DNA of 61,536 nt from Acidovorax sp. Leaf191. GTDB taxonomy: Bacteria > Pseudomonadota > Gammaproteobacteria > Burkholderiales > Burkholderiaceae_C. Of this stretch, positions 17,538 through 26,077 are shown piece after piece. Position 1 is the stretch's first letter; each line of letters opens with the position of its first letter. The notes beneath the pieces are model-generated. The model saw only the letters and a program-made list of their open reading frames with translations, made no database searches and was not told where the DNA came from. A program made the translations under genes and the position numbers. The stretch lies in assembly GCF_001424425.1 (NCBI RefSeq), contig NZ_LMPT01000020.1:225442-286977 (forward strand), in the 5' to 3' direction.

Positions 17538-18512
17538 CTACTTCGCAATGATGGTCAGCAGCTCTTCGCGCGTGGTCGGGTCGGCCATGTACTTGTTGTA
17601 GAGCGGCGCCATGCGCCGCACGAAGGGCGAGACGTCCTTCACGCGCACGAACTGGGAGCCCTGTTTGGCCGTGGTCTCCAGCGCCTGCGCCACGCGCTTG
17701 TTCCACAGCTCGCGCATCAGCAGGGCCGACTGGACACCCGCGTCGGCAAAGGCCTTGCGGTCTTCGGCCGAGAGCTTGGCCCACAGCGCGGCGGACACCA
17801 CCAGCGCCTCGGGCGAGATCACGTGGTTGGTCACGTAGACGTTCTTGGCCAGCTTGTGGTGCCCCGTGGATTCGTACGAGGGCATGTTGTTCTCGGCGCA
17901 GTCGATGCTGCCTTTCTCGAAACCGCCCAGCACTTCCTTGAAGGGCATCGCCACGGGCTTCGCGTCCAGCAGCCGGATCATCTCGGTGAAGATCTCCGAC
18001 TGCTGCACGCGGATGGACGCTCCTGCCAGATCGCGGATCGTGGCGGGCGAGCGGTTGGCGCAGTAGAACGATCGCCCCCCGCCGTCGTACCAGCCCAGCA
18101 CCACGAAGCCGGCCGACTGCAGGTTGGCGGCAAAGCGCTGGCCCAGGGCGCCGTCCAGGTGGCGGAACATGTGGGCCGAGTCGGTGAAGAGGAACGGCAG
18201 GTTCAGCACCTTGATGCCGGGCACCGCGTCGGACAGCGGGCCCGAGCTGAACTCGGCGATGTCGATCTCGCCACTCTTGAGCATTTGCACGGCCTTGGGC
18301 TGATCGCCAAGGGTTGCGTTGGAAAACACCTCGATCTGGTAGCGCCCCTGCGTGGCCTTGCCCACCTGCTGCGCGAAGCTTTTCATGGCCTCGGTGACGG
18401 GGTAGCCGTCAGGGTGGATATTCCATGCGCGCAGCTTCGTCTGCCCCCACGCGGCACCCGCGCACAGCAATGCTGCCGCCACCAGACAACTGGCTTTCCA
18501 TCTCTTGACCAT
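17538..18512 (-). CDS. TRAP transporter solute-binding protein (DctP family)
   Basis: The 324-residue product has a signal peptide (MVKRWKASCLVAAALLCAGAAWG) and a DctP-type periplasmic fold: KLRAWNIHPDGYPVTEAM at the N terminus, VFSNATLGDQPKAVQML, and the conserved ASIRVQQSEIFTEMIRLLDAKPVAMPFKEV region with the ligand-binding Arg. It captures an organic acid for a TRAP permease. No DctQ or DctM membrane subunit lies next to it. The gene is divergent from a pectate lyase, and both have the same TGACGTCrTACAA motif upstream, so an (oligo)galacturonate-type ligand is the natural inference. The frame is open to 18581, but 18512 begins the signal peptide. Confidence 0.92.
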   Translation of the reverse strand: MVKRWKASCLVAAALLCAGAAWGQTKLRAWNIHPDGYPVTEAMKSFAQQVGKATQGRYQIEVFSNATLGDQPKAVQMLKSGEIDIAEFSSGPLSDAVPGIKVLNLPFLFTDSAHMFRHLDGALGQRFAANLQSAGFVVLGWYDGGGRSFYCANRSPATIRDLAGASIRVQQSEIFTEMIRLLDAKPVAMPFKEVLGGFEKGSIDCAENNMPSYESTGHHKLAKNVYVTNHVISPEALVVSAALWAKLSAEDRKAFADAGVQSALLMRELWNKRVAQALETTAKQGSQFVRVKDVSPFVRRMAPLYNKYMADPTTREELLTIIAK

Positions 18513-18560
18513 GCTTGTCCCCCATCCTGTTGTTCTGTGTGCATTGTTAACGTCATCATC

Positions 18561-18573
18561 TGACGTCATACAA
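18561..18573 (+). promoter_or_regulatory. operator-like site (TGACGTCATACAA) before the TRAP gene
   Basis: TGACGTCATACAA, about 50 bases upstream of the DctP start, in an AT-rich tract. A second match, TGACGTCGTACAA, lies in opposite orientation at 18814-18826. The two fit half of a palindrome TTGTAyGACGTCATACAA, of the type bound by GntR-family regulators. A further ACGTCATCAT occurs at about 18550. Confidence 0.5.
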
Positions 18574-18813
18574 ATAATCACAAATTTTTAGTGTTTTGAT
18601 CGCGCGGCGTCAGCACGTTCTGCGGCGCACTGTGCGCCGCGGAAGCGGACCGTCGAAAATCCCGCGAACCTGAGATTCCATGCGGATTTCAAGGCATAAG
18701 CGCCCGCACCCACCTCGTTCTCGCGCCCGATTCTGCAGCGGCCAGTGCCACAGGCCGATTGGGGTTAACGCCAGTCGCAGCAGGAAATCCCGCGCCCAGA
18801 ATTTGCGCCAAGT

Positions 18814-18826
18814 TGTACGACGTCAT
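18814..18826 (-). promoter_or_regulatory. operator-like site (TGACGTCGTACAA) before the pectate lyase gene
   Basis: Minus-strand TGACGTCGTACAA, 104 bases upstream of the pectate lyase ATG. It matches the site before the divergent DctP gene at 12 of 13 bases. The 417-base intergenic region 18513-18929 has no gene; these motifs and an AT-rich stretch at about 18560-18600 are its notable content. Confidence 0.5.
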
Positions 18827-18929
18827 CTTTCATGGTGCCGTATGGCCTGGGGCCGGGCACCGGGGCGGCAGCCGGTGCACCCGCTTCGGCCCCTTTCAGA
18901 CCCACTGCCATCCAACGAGGAGACATTCC

Positions 18930-20726
18930 ATGCTGACCATGAAGCGCAGAGACTTCACCCTGAGTGTCCTGGCCCCCCTGCTGCTGAGCGCCTGCGGCGG
19001 CGGCAGCGACGACCCCGCGCCCACCTTTCCGCCCGGCCCCAAGGCCGACGCTGCCGACGCCCTGAAGCGGGCCACGCACTACATGGACGACACCGTGTCC
19101 TACCAGGGCGGCTACGTGTGGTCGTACTCGCCGGACCTGAAGCAGACCTTCGGAGAGATGGAGGCCTACCGCACCATGTGCTGGATCCAGCCGCCGGGCA
19201 CGCCGTCGGTGGGCCATGTGTACCTGGACGCCTACCACGCGACCGGCGACGAGCGCCACTGGCGCGCGGCCGAGCGCACCGCCACGGCCATCATGGCCGC
19301 GCAGCACAGCTCGGGCGGGTGGAACTACATCCACGACTTCGCGGGCGAGGCGTCGCTGAAAAAGTGGTACGACACCATCGGCAAGAACGGCTGGCGGCTC
19401 GAAGAGTTCCAGCACTACTACGGCAACGCCACGTTCGACGATGCGGGCACGGCCGTGGCATCGCAGTTCCTGCTGCGCATGTACCTCGAAAAGCGCGACG
19501 CCCGCTACCTGCCAGCCGTGCAAAAGGCGATCGACTTCGTGCTCAACGCGCAGTTCGGCCCCGAGTACGGCGTGGCCAATGGCGGCTGGCCTCAGCGGTT
19601 TCCGCACTTCCCCGGGGCGATCAGCAGCATGCCGCTGCCCAACGCGTCGCAGCTGCCCGCCGGTGCCAAGGCCGGCATGGACGACGGCGACTACACACTG
19701 CACGTGACCTTCAACGACGACGTGATGGGCGAGAACATCAAGTTCCTCACCCTGTGCGTGATGGCGCTGGGCGAGACGCGCCTGCTGCCCAGCATCAGCC
19801 GCGCGATGGAATGCATGCGCCTGATGCAGCAGCCCGGCCAGCAGGCGGGCTGGGGGCTGCAGCACCTCTCGCGCGCCAAGGACGGCCGCCCTGCCGGGTC
19901 GCCCGCCGGTGCCCGCAGCTACGAGCCCCGCTCGCTGGCCACGCACACCACGCAGACCAACATCCGCCAGATGTTCAACTACTTCCAGCTCACTGGCGAC
20001 CGCAAGTACCTGGCGCGCCTGCCCGAGGCGATCGCCTGGCTCAAGAGCTGCCCGCTGCCGGCCGACGCCGCCACGGTGAACCCGCTGCTGGGCGGCGGCC
20101 GCACCCACCCCACGTTTGTCGAGCTGGGCACCAACGACGGCCTGTACGTGCACCGCTACGGCTCCAACATCCACAACGGCGCCTACTACTACGACAAGAA
20201 CTACACCAACACCGTGAGCCACTACTCGGCCGGCCGTCCCATCGACATCGCGGGGCTGGAGGCCACGTACGCCAAGCTCAGCGGCATGACGGACGCGGCC
20301 GTGGCCGAGATGGCCGCGCGCTCGCCGCTGAAGGTGGCGGGCGGCGGCAAGGCGCTGCCCAAATACTTCTCGATCCGCGAGGTGGACTTTCCGGACCTGT
20401 TCACCGGTGCAGTCATGGCCACCCCCGCGGTGCCCGAATCCGAAGTCGCCACGCTGCTGACCGAGCTGGGCACGCGCAACTACTGGACATCGCCCGTGCC
20501 CGAAGTGGTGAACCCCTACCAGGGCGACGGCCCCACCGCGCCGTACACCGGCACCGCCTACCGCAGCAAGCACGTGGGCGATGTGTACGACACCTCGCCC
20601 TACCCGGCCGACAACCCGCCCGAAGTGCCGCCGTACGTGAAGAAGGACAAGCCCCAGTTCATCGTCACGGCCGAATGGATAAGGCGCATGGGGCGGCTGA
20701 TTGCGTTCGTGGCGCCCGTGGCTTGA
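18930..20726 (+). CDS. pectate lyase (PL10-like), Tat-type lipoprotein signal
   Basis: 598 residues. The N terminus MLTMKRRDFTLSVLAPLLLSAC combines an RRDF twin-arginine-like motif with a lipobox, so export and lipid attachment are likely. The fold is an alpha/alpha-barrel; NGGWPQRFP (near residue 218) and TFNDDVMGENIKFL (near 260) match the family 10 pectate lyases, which cleave polygalacturonate by beta-elimination. It is longer than the typical catalytic domain of about 330 residues, with an added N-terminal helical part and C-terminal tail. GAGGAGA at 18917-18923 supports the 18930 start over the open frame upstream. With the TRAP binding protein it suggests use of plant pectin. Confidence 0.85.
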   Translation: MLTMKRRDFTLSVLAPLLLSACGGGSDDPAPTFPPGPKADAADALKRATHYMDDTVSYQGGYVWSYSPDLKQTFGEMEAYRTMCWIQPPGTPSVGHVYLDAYHATGDERHWRAAERTATAIMAAQHSSGGWNYIHDFAGEASLKKWYDTIGKNGWRLEEFQHYYGNATFDDAGTAVASQFLLRMYLEKRDARYLPAVQKAIDFVLNAQFGPEYGVANGGWPQRFPHFPGAISSMPLPNASQLPAGAKAGMDDGDYTLHVTFNDDVMGENIKFLTLCVMALGETRLLPSISRAMECMRLMQQPGQQAGWGLQHLSRAKDGRPAGSPAGARSYEPRSLATHTTQTNIRQMFNYFQLTGDRKYLARLPEAIAWLKSCPLPADAATVNPLLGGGRTHPTFVELGTNDGLYVHRYGSNIHNGAYYYDKNYTNTVSHYSAGRPIDIAGLEATYAKLSGMTDAAVAEMAARSPLKVAGGGKALPKYFSIREVDFPDLFTGAVMATPAVPESEVATLLTELGTRNYWTSPVPEVVNPYQGDGPTAPYTGTAYRSKHVGDVYDTSPYPADNPPEVPPYVKKDKPQFIVTAEWIRRMGRLIAFVAPVA

Positions 20727-20760
20727 TTCCGATGGTCTCGATGGGCGGGTAGAACCTCAC

Positions 20761-20820
20761 CCGTTCACGCTGAGCCTGTCGAAGCGCTGCACCAGGCTTC
20801 GACAGGCTCAGCCCGAACGG
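20761..20820. repeat. GAGCCTGTCGAAGC inverted repeat
   Basis: Arms of 25 bases at 20761-20785 and 20796-20820 (CCGTTCrsGCTGAGCCTGTC then GAAGC) match at 23 positions around a 10-base loop. This palindromic element is common between genes of Comamonadaceae and other betaproteobacteria. It sits between the converging pectate lyase and nitroreductase genes and could act as a bidirectional terminator. A degenerate relative lies at about 37630-37713. Confidence 0.75.
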
Positions 20821-20893
20821 CTCTGTGGCATTGGAGCGCCGATTCTGGTGAACTCCCGGCGCCTGAAACCCGCTCCGCCCCAACCGGCCCGCT

Positions 20894-22075
20894 TCACGCC
20901 TGCACGAACTGCCGCAGGGGCCGGCGCGGCGTGGCAGGCACCTCGTCCTGCGGATAGCCGATGCGGCAGAACATCTGCACGGTGGCATCCTCCGCCGCGC
21001 GCGGCGCGGGCCGGCCCAGCACCAGCTGGTGCATCTGCTCGTAATGCGGCGCCATCTCGGCAAACTCTTGCAGCGCCTGGCTCATGGGGTGCATGCCCAC
21101 GCCCAGCGCCGTGGCCTGCAGCTGCAAGCGCACATAGGCCCGGCCCGCGTCGATCTGGTCGCCGCGTGTGTTGCCGCCGGTGATCCACACAAAGCCCATC
21201 GCCGTGCGGCTGTGGCCCTCGAAGCGGCCCATCGCGCTCTTGTACGCGGCGCTGCCCTCGGCGGGTGGCGCGGACCGGTCGAACATGCCCAGCGCCGACA
21301 TCGCCCGCACGAACGGTGCGTTGAGCGAGATGCCGTCGCGGTGGCGCAGGATCTCGGCCGGGCCCACGCGCGTGAGGTGGATGCTCTCCATCATCGTGCG
21401 CGGGGTCAGCAGCTCCACCTGCGCGGACTGCCAGCACAGCGTGCGCAGCGGCTCCAGGCGCGCAGCGTCGACCGTGCCACCCACCTGCACCCCCGCCACG
21501 GGCCGCTGGCTCGCCAGCAGCGCGGCCAGCACATCGGGCGCCACGGGGCGGGCCATGTCGAAGTCGCTCTTGGGCGTGTGGCGCTGCAGGACCTGGGCAA
21601 ACAGCGCATCGGGCTGGCCCGCGGGCTTCAAGGTGATACGCGCCACCGGCCGGTCATCCCAGTCCGCCAACGCCGCAGGCAGCGGGCCCTGCGGCCACAG
21701 CAGCACGTCGCTGCCCACGCCCTGCTGCGCCAGGGCCAGCACCAGCAGCTCCAGAAAGGCGCCGTGGCCGATCAGTATCTGGCGGCCCAGGGGGTCGGTG
21801 TGCGGCAGCACGCGTTCGCGGTCGGTGCGCAGGGTGATCACGCCGTCTTCGCGCAGGTCCACCACCCAGGGCTGCAGGTTGTGCGGGTTGGGGGCGGTGA
21901 TGGCGTAGGCCACGGCGCGGCGGCGCACCTCGGTCTCGCCCACCGGGCCTTGCCACGCCTCCACCGCTTCGGCGGGGTAGTGCGGGCTGGCCACGCCACA
22001 GGCGGCCAGGGTGCCGGCCGTGGCGGCGACGACGGTGCCACCGCCTGCCAGGCGGATGAAATTGCGACGGTTCAT
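20894..22075 (-). CDS. Tat-exported Acg-like nitroreductase-family protein
   Basis: A 393-residue protein with a twin-arginine signal (MNRRNFIRLAGGGTVVAAT) followed by LAACG, which may also serve as a lipobox. The mature part carries APNPHNLQPWVVDLREDG, MESIHLTRVGPAEI, GFVWITGG and LQLQATALGVGMHPMSQAL, the pattern of Acg/flavin-nitroreductase proteins. Members bind FMN but often lack obvious reductase activity, so the role is unclear. The nearest neighbour on this strand is the epimerase gene 152 bases upstream; co-transcription is possible but not shown. Confidence 0.82.
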   Translation of the reverse strand: MNRRNFIRLAGGGTVVAATAGTLAACGVASPHYPAEAVEAWQGPVGETEVRRRAVAYAITAPNPHNLQPWVVDLREDGVITLRTDRERVLPHTDPLGRQILIGHGAFLELLVLALAQQGVGSDVLLWPQGPLPAALADWDDRPVARITLKPAGQPDALFAQVLQRHTPKSDFDMARPVAPDVLAALLASQRPVAGVQVGGTVDAARLEPLRTLCWQSAQVELLTPRTMMESIHLTRVGPAEILRHRDGISLNAPFVRAMSALGMFDRSAPPAEGSAAYKSAMGRFEGHSRTAMGFVWITGGNTRGDQIDAGRAYVRLQLQATALGVGMHPMSQALQEFAEMAPHYEQMHQLVLGRPAPRAAEDATVQMFCRIGYPQDEVPATPRRPLRQFVQA

Positions 22076-22227
22076 GGCGGGTCCTTCTGGCCCTGTGGGC
22101 CGGTGTGTGTGTCAAAAAAGGCTGTGAAGACAAGGTGGTGTGGCCTGGCGCGCGCGCCAGCTCGCCACGACCGCGGGTGGGTTGGGTGTGGCGGTGCAGC
22201 GGTGACAGGCCCGTGGGCGCCGCGCCT

Positions 22228-23289
22228 TCAGGCCAGCGCGGCGCGCGGGGCGGGCGCAGCACCCAGCGCCAGGTCGTTCAGCGCCTGGCGCGCTGCCTGG
22301 TCGAACGGCGTGTGGGGCTCCTCGCCGATCAGCGCGCGCAGGCGGGTGTTGTCCAGCCGGTGGGGCTCGTGGCGCAGGTAACGCATGGCGGCCAGCGACG
22401 CGAGCATGGGCATGAACACACCCGCCACGTGCAGCAGCGTCCAGTTCAGGCGCTTCACACGCAGCGTGCCGGTATCTGGCAGCCAGCCGCGCTCTGCGGC
22501 CAAGGTGGAGAGGCTGTGCAGCCAGGGCTGCGCGGTCACGGTGTGGCCCTGGAAATGCAGGCAGTCGAACGCGGCCAGCCGGTGGCGCTCGTCGGCGACG
22601 CGCACCAAGGTGGCCGCCAGGTCGGGCAGGTACGCCCAGGGCGTGGCCACGTTCAGCGGGCCGGGCCAGGTGACGCGGCCCCGGTGCAGGTCCTTGGCGA
22701 TGGACTGGTCGAGCCAGCCACTGGCGCCGCTGCCGAAGAAGTCGCCCGCGCGCACCACCACCGCCCGCATGCGCCCGCCCAGCGTAGCGGCGGTCAGGCG
22801 CTGCTCCATCGCCACGCGCACCAGCCCCTTGCCGCCAGCGGCCGCCTGGGGCGTGTCTTCGCGCAGCACGGCGGGCATGCCCTCGCCGAAGTTGTAGACG
22901 TTGCCCGGCAGCATGAGCGTGGCGCCCAACTGCTGCGTAACGTCGATGGCAGCGTCCAGCAAGCCGAGCGCCTCCAGGCGCCATGCCTTGTCCGTGTACG
23001 CAGGGCTGATCGCATGCACCACCACCTGTGCGCCGCGCGCCTGGCGCAACAGCTCCGCCGTGTCATGCACCGCCACCGGCATCCACCACACACCGCCCAT
23101 GGCGGGCAGCGCGTGGCCGCCCGCAGCGGGCCGCACCTGCGCCAGCACCTGCCAGCCGGCCTGGGCAAAGGCCCGTGCGGCAGCCAGCCCCAGGCGGCCG
23201 CGCGCGCCCAGGATCAACACCGTGGGCTGAGCGGCTGGTGCTGCCTGTGGTGCGGCAGGAGCGAAGGGAGTGTTGAGCGGTGCGGTCAT
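22228..23289 (-). CDS. NAD-dependent epimerase/dehydratase family protein
   Basis: A 353-residue product. After a Pro/Ala-rich start, VLILGARGRLGLAAARAFAQAGW is the Rossmann glycine motif of the extended SDR family (GxxGxxG). LMLPGNVYNFGEGMP contains the Ser/Thr-to-Tyr active-site region in modified form (VYNFG). The frame runs to 23424, but the ATG at 23287-23289 has GGAGA in front of it and gives a compact N terminus. It is divergent from a LysR-type gene at 23423, the usual layout for a regulator and its target. Substrate unknown. Confidence 0.85.
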   Translation of the reverse strand: MTAPLNTPFAPAAPQAAPAAQPTVLILGARGRLGLAAARAFAQAGWQVLAQVRPAAGGHALPAMGGVWWMPVAVHDTAELLRQARGAQVVVHAISPAYTDKAWRLEALGLLDAAIDVTQQLGATLMLPGNVYNFGEGMPAVLREDTPQAAAGGKGLVRVAMEQRLTAATLGGRMRAVVVRAGDFFGSGASGWLDQSIAKDLHRGRVTWPGPLNVATPWAYLPDLAATLVRVADERHRLAAFDCLHFQGHTVTAQPWLHSLSTLAAERGWLPDTGTLRVKRLNWTLLHVAGVFMPMLASLAAMRYLRHEPHRLDNTRLRALIGEEPHTPFDQAARQALNDLALGAAPAPRAALA

Positions 23290-23422
23290 CGGAATCTCCA
23301 CGGCGGGAAAGGAATGGACCGATTGTGAAAACGCACCGACAACCACACAATTGCCTAACCATCCATACCAGCAATTCATTTTTGAATAGCTAAACACCGC
23401 CGAACCGGAGCACGCTACCGCC

Positions 23423-24310
23423 ATGAATCAGACCTTCGACTGGAGCCTGGTGCAGTCCTTCCTGGCCGCGCTGGACCAAGGCAGCCTGCTGGGCGCGGCC
23501 CGTGTCCTGAACGCCAGCCAGCCCACCATCGGCCGCCACATCGCCGAGCTGGAATCACAGCTGGGCGTGGTGCTGTTCGAGCGCACCGGCCGCGGCCTGC
23601 TGCCCACCGCCACGGCACTGCAGCTGGCCGAATCGGCCCGCGCCATGGAGGCAGGCGCCCATCAACTGGCGCGCAGCGTGTCGGGCGCCGAGGCCGGCGT
23701 CAGCGGCACCGTGCGCATCACCGCCAGCCAGCCCGTGGCCTGCGTGCTGCTGCCGCCGGTGCTCGCACGCATGCGGCAGGCGCTGCCTGAGGTGCAGGTG
23801 GAGCTGGTGTCCAGCAACGAGGTCACCAACCTGCTGCGCCGCGAAGCCGACATCGCCCTGCGCATGGTCCGCCCCGACCAGGCCAGCCTGGTGGCCAAGC
23901 GCATCGGCGCCGTAAAGCTGGGCGCATATGCCCACCGCGACTACCTGCGCCGCAAAGGCACACCGCGCCAGCCGTCAGACCTGCTGCAGCACGAGCTGAT
24001 CGGCAACGACCGGCACGAAGACATCCAGCAAGGCTTCACCGCCATGGGCTACCCGGTGGACCGCCAGCGTTTTGCCTTCCGCACGGATGACCTCATCGCC
24101 TGCTGGGAGGCCGTGCGCGCCGGCCTGGGCGTTGGCTTTGTCGGCGACTACATGGCCCGCACCGATCCCGATGTGGTGCGCGTGCTGCCCATGCTGCCCC
24201 TGCCCGAACTGCCCATCTGGCTCACGGTGCACCGCGAGATCCGCACGAGCCGCAGGATTCGCGCGGTGTACGACTTTTTGGCGCGGGAGGTGCCGCAGGC
24301 GTTGGGGTGA
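23423..24310 (+). CDS. LysR-family transcriptional regulator
   Basis: 295 residues. The N-terminal winged helix (VQSFLAALDQGSLLGAARVLNASQPTIGRHIAELESQLGVVLFER) and the substrate-binding domain from about 90 (SGTVRITASQPVACVLLPPVL) are typical. ALRMVRPDQASLVAKRIGAVKLGAYAH belongs to the subgroup that governs neighbouring oxidoreductase genes. The intergenic region to the divergent epimerase (23290-23422) is AT-rich and includes ATTCATTTTTGAAT, a T-N11-A-like palindrome that may be its operator. Confidence 0.93.
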   Translation: MNQTFDWSLVQSFLAALDQGSLLGAARVLNASQPTIGRHIAELESQLGVVLFERTGRGLLPTATALQLAESARAMEAGAHQLARSVSGAEAGVSGTVRITASQPVACVLLPPVLARMRQALPEVQVELVSSNEVTNLLRREADIALRMVRPDQASLVAKRIGAVKLGAYAHRDYLRRKGTPRQPSDLLQHELIGNDRHEDIQQGFTAMGYPVDRQRFAFRTDDLIACWEAVRAGLGVGFVGDYMARTDPDVVRVLPMLPLPELPIWLTVHREIRTSRRIRAVYDFLAREVPQALG

Positions 24311-24443
24311 AGGTGGTGGGGGAGGGCGTTGGGTGTGTAGAAACGGGGGAAACGGTGGAAGGGTAGCTGATGACAGAATACGGCCAAAAGCGGGCACCGA
24401 AATAAACATCACGACGACAGCCCCACTAGAAGACTCCAACTCT

Positions 24444-24794
24444 ATGAAACTTCCATCGATTGCTCGTATTGCAATGGCTGACGTCCTGCGTGACGGAGGC
24501 TCTTACTTCCTGCTGCTCGAAGGAAAAGGAGGCCAAACCTTCACTCTCAGGTTGCCAGTAAAGCTAAGCGAGTTGGGGGTACGGACCGCATACGGAACTC
24601 CCTCGTTTTCCGAGCAGGCTACAGGTAAGTCTGACTCGTTGAATTGGAATGATGCGGCTTATCTGGCTCGAATGCTGGAGGAGATTTGCAGGGGGGAAAT
24701 CGCCGAAGGAGGCATACGACGCGCCAATGAATGCATTGCACTGCTCGCCGGGGCTGGTTCATTGAGCGCTCTGCCGACAGATGCAGGGCATTAA
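24444..24794 (+). CDS. hypothetical protein, likely cassette-borne
   Basis: A 116-residue protein starting MKLPSIARIAMADVLRDGGSYFLLLEG, with no recognised domain. Base composition and codon use are clearly less GC-rich than in the neighbours (many A/T third positions), and it lacks a good ribosome binding site, both common for integron cassette genes. It is followed, after 220 non-coding bases, by an attC-like site. The open frame reaches much further upstream but overlaps the LysR gene, so 24444 is the sensible start. Acquisition by transfer is likely. Confidence 0.55.
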   Translation: MKLPSIARIAMADVLRDGGSYFLLLEGKGGQTFTLRLPVKLSELGVRTAYGTPSFSEQATGKSDSLNWNDAAYLARMLEEICRGEIAEGGIRRANECIALLAGAGSLSALPTDAGH

Positions 24795-25017
24795 TTTCGC
24801 GCCAGCCAAGCGCCCGGTCTGAGCGGCTGCTTTGAGCCCTAAGCAGCCGGTGGACGAAACGACCCCAAAGCTGCCGTTGACTGTTTGCTTGCCCTCCAAA
24901 CCGCGCTGCCTCACTGTCCGGTGCCTGCCTACTGGCAAGCTATAGTCAGGCGCTGCTATTGCCCAATCTGCAAAGAGTCGTAGGCGCCGCACGAGTCACC
25001 GACTCTGTGGTGAAAAC

Positions 25018-25083
25018 GCCTAACCCCGCGTTCGAGTCGACCTCTGCGAAAAGCCGCGCAGGCACCTCAACTCCACGTTATGC
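25018..25083 (+). other. integron attC recombination site
   Basis: A 66-base imperfect palindrome with the full attC layout. R'' is GCCTAAC (25018-25024) and R' is GTTATGC (25077-25083). The inner boxes are GTTCGAG and CTCAAC, which pair except for one unpaired base, the extrahelical base that sets strand choice for integron integrase. The central stem is CTGCG/CGCAG. A reading frame begins 4 bases after it, as in gene cassettes. No integrase gene is in the window. Bases 24795-25017 hold no gene. Confidence 0.75.
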
Positions 25084-25086
25084 CCC

Positions 25087-25434
25087 ATGAACGAGGCCCC
25101 CTTGGACATCAAAGCGCTACTCACTTCCGCTGAAGAGGTGTTCCTCGAAGAGACAGGTTGGCTGGACGACTGCTCTCCTGAGGAACTCGAACGGACATAC
25201 ACCGACTTCGCAAGCCGTTTTCGTACATGGCGGGCGAGACTGGCGGAGAGCCTTGGCCCGCCCAGCGTTACCCGTGAGCGTGCGCCCGATCTGGCTGAGG
25301 AGCTCTACTTCGAGGCCTTTGAATTGGCGGCTTGGCCAAAGGACCACGGGTACTTGGTCCTCGCCTGCGGCCAGCACGATCGGGAGTCCCCGATTTTCGT
25401 CTCATTTGGCTACAGGGAGCCAAATGGTGCATGA
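25087..25434 (+). CDS. hypothetical cassette protein
   Basis: A 115-residue acidic protein starting immediately after the attC site (MNEAPLDIKALLTSAEEVFLE). It contains ELYFEAFELAAWPKDHGYLVLACGQHD and ends FVSFGYREPNGA. No family recognised; size, acidity and placement resemble immunity-like or orphan integron cassette products. Composition is less GC-rich than the core genes. No second attC is visible downstream, so the cassette is probably fixed or decayed. Bases 25435-25593 show no gene. Confidence 0.6.
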   Translation: MNEAPLDIKALLTSAEEVFLEETGWLDDCSPEELERTYTDFASRFRTWRARLAESLGPPSVTRERAPDLAEELYFEAFELAAWPKDHGYLVLACGQHDRESPIFVSFGYREPNGA

Positions 25435-25593
25435 TTTCACATGGAGTGTCCGCTTTCGTACGCCGCCACAGACCGCTCCTGGCCGATAGCCGTCCGAGTA
25501 CCAACCGCTCCAACGCCCCAGCTCCTGTCATCTCGAATCTGGCCTATGAAGGTGTGACAGCCTCTAGCTTGCGCCTGCCACATGGCAAGCACC

Positions 25594-26064
25594 CTACTCC
25601 CCCTCCCGCTTCGGATCCCCCCGCACCACAAAGTGCCGCGAAAACCCCACAGGCCTACTCACACCCGTCGGCTCCGACCACAGCGGAACCCGAAAGCCAG
25701 GCTCCGCCAGCACCTGCACGCTCCAGTCGGTATCGCCAATGAAACGAAACCGCAGCGTGTCAGGCTCGGGCGACGGGAGCAGCGAGAACGAGCCCGTGGA
25801 ATACATCGCCCCCACCGTTGCGGTGTCGATGCACTGCAGGTCCGCATCGAGCAGGTGGATATGCAGAAATTCTTCCGCCGGGACGTCGTCGGTCGTCAGC
25901 AGCAGCGTGAAGCCTTGCCATTGCGCAGCCGCCTCCAGCACCGCGCCGGGCACGTGGCGGCCGGTGGGCTGGCCGTTGCGCAGGATGTGGCAGCGGGCGG
26001 GTGCGTCGTCGGGGCGGCCTGCCAGGCGCTCGACCGACAGCTCTTGGGGGGTGAGCAGGTGCAT
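25594..26064 (-). CDS. hypothetical protein, candidate immunity partner
   Basis: The product has 156 residues, no signal peptide, mainly beta-strand character (GFTLLLTTDDVPAEEFLHIHLLDADLQCID, LRFRFIGDTDWSVQVL). No family recognised. It begins 13 bases downstream of the stop of the glycine-zipper protein gene and is evidently in the same transcript; AAGGA lies before the ATG at 26062-26064. The frame extends to 26205, but that part overlaps the upstream gene. The position directly behind a possible pore-forming toxin suggests an immunity role; this is inference from context only. Confidence 0.6.
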   Translation of the reverse strand: MHLLTPQELSVERLAGRPDDAPARCHILRNGQPTGRHVPGAVLEAAAQWQGFTLLLTTDDVPAEEFLHIHLLDADLQCIDTATVGAMYSTGSFSLLPSPEPDTLRFRFIGDTDWSVQVLAEPGFRVPLWSEPTGVSRPVGFSRHFVVRGDPKREGE

Positions 26065-26077
26065 GGGCGCTGCGTCC

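Noticed and set aside
18765..20573. Long minus-strand frame opposite the pectate lyase
   Set aside because: Composition typical of an antisense shadow (Val/Gly/His/Arg-rich); the plus strand encodes a clear family member with a ribosome binding site.
24325..24340. GTTGGGT after the LysR gene considered as an attI-like or attC right box
   Set aside because: No facing box or stem; too short to support.
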